This document shows, in pieces, positions 61,302 through 64,000 of a stretch of 64,000 nt of DNA (positions within the stretch are counted from its first letter, which is position 1; the number at the start of each line of letters is the position of its first letter). The notes beneath the pieces are model-generated. The model saw nothing but the letters and a program-made list of their open reading frames with translations, was not told where the DNA came from and searched no databases. This DNA is from Kribbella pratensis. Lineage in GTDB: Bacteria > Actinomycetota > Actinomycetes > Propionibacteriales > Kribbellaceae. Location: positions 554,839 to 618,838 of the forward strand of contig NZ_SODU01000004.1 of NCBI RefSeq assembly GCF_004366075.1, written 5' to 3'. The position numbers and the translations under genes were made by a program.

Positions 61302-62246
61302 ATGCGAGCGTTCGTGGCCGGTGCAACCGGAGTCATCGGTCGCCGGCTGCTGCCACTGCTCACCTCCCAAGGCCATGAGGTGATCGGGTTGGCTCGCTCG
61401 TACGGCGCCGCCGTCGAGGTCGAGCTGCTAGGAGCCGTGGTCGCCGAGGCCGATGCGCTGGACTCCAGCGCGCTGAGCCGCGCCGTCAAGGATGCTGCAC
61501 CCGACGCGGTCGTTCACCTGCTCACCGCGATCCCGGCCAGGATCAATCCGCGCCGGATGAGCCGCGACCTGGCGCAGACCAACCGTCTTCGCACCGAAGG
61601 CACCCGCAACCTGCTGTACGCCGCCGAACAGGCCGGCGTGAAACGCATCATCAGCCAAGGCCTGGCCTGCATCTACGAACCGAACACGTGGGTCCCGGCC
61701 ACTGAAGTCACGCCGTTATGGCGGGATCCACCCAGACAGTTCGCCCCGGTCTTCGCCGCCTTGAGGTCGCTTGAAGAGCGGACCAGGCAGGCAGATGGAC
61801 TTGTACTGCGCCTGGGACAGCTCTACGGCCACGGCACGATCTATGGCAGACACGGATCATTCGTCCGTCAGGTACAGGCCGGGAAGATACCGCTCATCGG
61901 CTCCGGCGACGGCACCTTCTCCTTCACCCACGTCGGCGACGCCGCCTCGGCCATCGCCGCTGCTCTGCACAGCCAGGTGCGCGGCGCACTGAACGTGGTC
62001 GATGACGAACCCGCACCGATCCGCGAATGGCTGCCTGTCCTGGCCGAACTGCTAGAGGCTCCCCCACCGAAGCACATACCCGTGGCCCTTGCCAGATTGA
62101 CCGCCGGCGCCTGGGGAGTCGCCTTCATGAACCAGCTGCGCGGCGCCGACAACGCCCTCGCCCGGCGCACCCTCGACTGGGCCCCGCACTACAGCTCATG
62201 GCGACAGGGGTTCGCCGCGGAACTGACCCACGCCGCGCATCCCTGA
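61302..62246 (+). CDS. NAD-dependent epimerase/dehydratase-like protein
   Basis: A 314-residue extended SDR-like protein. GATGVIGRRLLPLL (about residues 7-20) is the nucleotide-binding site. The catalytic YxxxK is not obvious, so it may be an atypical SDR with a binding role. The C-terminal half (GTFSFTHVGDAASAIAAAL, ALNVVDDEPAP) is the usual family end. CAGGAGGAGCC precedes the ATG, 35 bases after aceE, so it is likely in the same unit. Confidence 0.85.
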   Translation: MRAFVAGATGVIGRRLLPLLTSQGHEVIGLARSYGAAVEVELLGAVVAEADALDSSALSRAVKDAAPDAVVHLLTAIPARINPRRMSRDLAQTNRLRTEGTRNLLYAAEQAGVKRIISQGLACIYEPNTWVPATEVTPLWRDPPRQFAPVFAALRSLEERTRQADGLVLRLGQLYGHGTIYGRHGSFVRQVQAGKIPLIGSGDGTFSFTHVGDAASAIAAALHSQVRGALNVVDDEPAPIREWLPVLAELLEAPPPKHIPVALARLTAGAWGVAFMNQLRGADNALARRTLDWAPHYSSWRQGFAAELTHAAHP

Positions 62247-62351
62247 TCCCAGCGGCGACACCACGAACCACGCGGCAACACATCCTGTTCCGTCCCTGAC
62301 ACGCACCGCCGGGACACCGTTGGCACTACCAACGTACCGGCGGGCCGCGCG

Positions 62352-62394
62352 TTGCCGATCTTCGGCAACCAGACAGGCGCCAAGTCAGCCGACC
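62352..62394 (+). promoter_or_regulatory. Bipartite regulon motif, DoxX-slipin unit
   Basis: TTGCCGATCTTCGGC (62352-62366) matches 12 of 15 bases; after 16 bases AGTCAGCCGACC keeps 8 of 12. TTGCCGA-TCT-TCGGCAA is itself a perfect palindrome. It lies 70-112 bases before the DoxX-like gene. Confidence 0.6.
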
Positions 62395-62463
62395 AGGGGC
62401 GGTGTCAGACCGCGGCCGTCAGACAAGCATGGAAGTACATCGACGCTCTAGAAGGAGCAGATT

Positions 62464-62895
62464 ATGAGTACTGAGGGGCGCACTGCCCGCACGCCAAGCC
62501 GGGAGACACTGTCGGACCCGGCGTACCAGGCTTTCCTGGTTCTGCGAACCGTCTTCACCGTGGCGCCGATCGTGTTCGGCCTGGACAAGTTCGCCAACCT
62601 GCTCACCGACTGGCCCGGCTACCTGGCCCCCTGGATCAACGACATCGTCCCCGGCTCCGGACAAGACGCCATGTACCTCATCGGCGTCATCGAGATCGTC
62701 GCCGGCATCGCGGTCGCTCTCATCCCCCGGTACGGCGCACTGCTCGTCGCAGCCTGGCTCGCGGGCATCATCATCAACCTGCTGACCCTCTCAGGCTTCT
62801 ACGACGTCGCCCTGCGCGACTTCGGTCTCCTCGTCGCCGCCCTCGCACTGGCCCGCCTCGCCACCAAATACGCCCCCGCACGACACAGTTCCTGA
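62464..62895 (+). CDS. DoxX-like membrane protein
   Basis: A 143-residue protein with four hydrophobic helices in the DoxX-like arrangement: FLVLRTVFTVAPIVFGLDKFANLL, DAMYLIGVIEIVAGIAVALI and two more. Members are linked to oxidative stress and quinone-related redox functions. GAAGGAGCAGATT precedes the ATG. It is followed 33 bases later by the slipin gene. Confidence 0.75.
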   Translation: MSTEGRTARTPSRETLSDPAYQAFLVLRTVFTVAPIVFGLDKFANLLTDWPGYLAPWINDIVPGSGQDAMYLIGVIEIVAGIAVALIPRYGALLVAAWLAGIIINLLTLSGFYDVALRDFGLLVAALALARLATKYAPARHSS

Positions 62896-62928
62896 CGAGA
62901 CCGCAGGCAACGTTCAAAGGGAGAAGCA

Positions 62929-63969
62929 ATGATCATCCTTTACCTGCTACTCACAGCGGTGGTTGGCGGCCTGATCGGGTCGGCGATGTGTGTCCGCGTG
63001 GTCAAACAGTTCGAGCGCGGCGTCGTGTTCCGGTTCGGCCGGGTGCGTCCCGCGATCCGGCCGCCTGGCCTCGCCTTGCTGGTACCGATTGCCGACCGGC
63101 TGCAGAAGGTCAACATGCAGATCATCACGATGCCGGTCCCAGCCCAGGACGGCATCACCCGCGACAACGTCACAGTCCGCGTCGACGCGGTGGTCTACTT
63201 CAACGTGATCGACCCGGTCCGCGCGGCCGTCGACGTCGAGGACTACATCTCGGCCATCGGCCAGGTCGCGCAGACATCGCTGCGCTCGATCATCGGCAAG
63301 AGCGACCTGGACGACCTGCTGTCCAACCGGGAACGCCTCAACCAGGGCATGGAGCTGATGATCGACAGCCCGGCCTTGGACTGGGGCGTCCACATCGAAA
63401 GGGTCGAGATCAAGGACGTCGCCCTGCCAGAGACGATGAAGCGGTCGATGTCGCGCCAGGCCGAGGCCGAACGGGAACGCCGGGCCCGCATCATCACCGC
63501 GGACGGCGAACTCCAGGCCTCGGAGAAGCTGGGCCAGGCCGCCGAGGTGATGACCAAGCACCCGGCCGCCCTGCAATTGCGGCTGCTGCAGACCGTCGTC
63601 GAAGTGGCCGCCGAGAAGAACTCCACGCTGGTGCTACCTTTCCCGGTCGAACTGCTCCGGTTCCTAGAGCGATCGACGCCGGCCGAGAGCCCCCAGCCCG
63701 CCACTGCAGGCTCGGTGCCCGATGCGGCACCGGCCGCGAAGAACGGCGACGCCGTGTCGGATCGGTCGACGGGCGGCGAGATCGCGCAGTCCCAATCAGT
63801 CACGGGACCCGCCTCCTTACACCGATCGCAGCCACCGCAAATGGTGACGGCGACGGCACCGGCTCTCCCCGGCCCAGTCGCGACCGTGCCTCCGGGAACG
63901 ACCGAGGCGGCACACAACCGGTGGGGCGGACTTCATTCCGGGAGCGCAGACCCGGCGTGGCAGCCGTGA
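62929..63969 (+). CDS. Slipin (SPFH/band 7 family)
   Basis: A 346-residue stomatin-like protein. One N-terminal helix (MIILYLLLTAVVGGLIGSAM), a band 7 domain (FERGVVFRFGRVRPAIRPPGLALL... SLRSIIGKSDLDDLLSNRE), a charged coiled helix (QAEAERERRARIITADGELQA) and a Pro-rich C-terminal tail of about 90 residues. Slipins scaffold membrane microdomains and often act with an NfeD protease; no NfeD gene is visible here, but the window ends 31 bases later. AAAGGGAGAAGC precedes the ATG. Confidence 0.9.
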   Translation: MIILYLLLTAVVGGLIGSAMCVRVVKQFERGVVFRFGRVRPAIRPPGLALLVPIADRLQKVNMQIITMPVPAQDGITRDNVTVRVDAVVYFNVIDPVRAAVDVEDYISAIGQVAQTSLRSIIGKSDLDDLLSNRERLNQGMELMIDSPALDWGVHIERVEIKDVALPETMKRSMSRQAEAERERRARIITADGELQASEKLGQAAEVMTKHPAALQLRLLQTVVEVAAEKNSTLVLPFPVELLRFLERSTPAESPQPATAGSVPDAAPAAKNGDAVSDRSTGGEIAQSQSVTGPASLHRSQPPQMVTATAPALPGPVATVPPGTTEAAHNRWGGLHSGSADPAWQP

Positions 63970-64000
63970 GCCGTGGGCATCAAGGCCGGCCTGTGCCCTG

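Noticed and set aside
1..64000. CRISPR arrays, rRNA and tRNA genes
   Set aside because: I looked for regularly spaced repeats, T-loop sequences and rRNA blocks and saw none; a covariance search would be needed to exclude small RNAs.

Overview
The window is high-GC DNA of an actinomycete (Actinomycetota). The codon use, MalT-like LuxR regulator, Tat-lipoprotein sugar-binding protein with CebR-like operators, ECF sigma/CU044-type pairs, and actinobacterial cytochrome oxidase and homodimeric pyruvate dehydrogenase forms all fit. A Kribbella- or Nocardioides-like host is my guess, not shown by the sequence. No rRNA, tRNA or CRISPR array was found.

Layout. 0-8.8 kb: the 5' end of an unknown gene, a DUF1269 protein, an RDD membrane protein coupled to a protein made of seven 9-residue repeats, a large LuxR/MalT-type regulator, an orphan diheme cytochrome c of the bc1 type, and an orphan nuoH overlapping a TetR gene, with palindromic operators at the nuoH start. 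8.87-13.4 kb: a tightly coupled three-gene operon of an EACC1-like small protein, a 1075-residue caspase/membrane/GTPase fusion and a membrane-anchored third component; this looks like one of the NTP-dependent conflict (immunity or cell-suicide) systems. 13.5-19.9 kb: a sugar ABC importer, a GH42 beta-galactosidase and a LacI regulator, with CebR-like boxes between the divergent arms. 20-23 kb: ECF sigma factor with a membrane partner, then msrA-msrB.

23-34 kb is a patchwork of small redox and detoxification genes (epoxide hydrolase, MerR/SDR, two aldo-keto reductases, ABM monooxygenase, AraC, HxlR, metallo-hydrolase) interspersed with decayed genes: a dps/oxidoreductase deletion scar, an esterase that lost its oxyanion-hole segment, a membrane gene with an in-frame amber stop, a DUF3291 fragment and a truncated sugar permease. 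34-41.7 kb: a MacAB-like export system with a lipoprotein and a divergent two-component system, then a glycosyltransferase divergent from a MarR gene. 42-45.4 kb: a secreted Asp-box propeller protein and a sulfatase. 45.4-50.4 kb: an old integrative element, recognised by two ~260-270 bp direct repeats (each with an acyl-CoA dehydrogenase 3' end), an integrase N-terminal relic at one end and a C-terminal relic at the other, and tetR-DUF302-amidase-secreted-protein cargo.

50.4-64 kb looks like one stress or low-oxygen energy regulon: paired paralogous membrane proteins, a DksA-type zinc-finger protein, an orphan cytochrome oxidase subunit I, transaldolase, a PucR-type regulator, a universal stress protein coupled to pyruvate dehydrogenase E1, an epimerase-like protein, a DoxX-like protein and a slipin. 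Five transcription units here are preceded by the same bipartite motif (TTGCCGGRCGTCGGC, 15-16 bp gap, GGTTCGCCGATC-like), which I regard as the best evidence for a shared, possibly undescribed, regulator.
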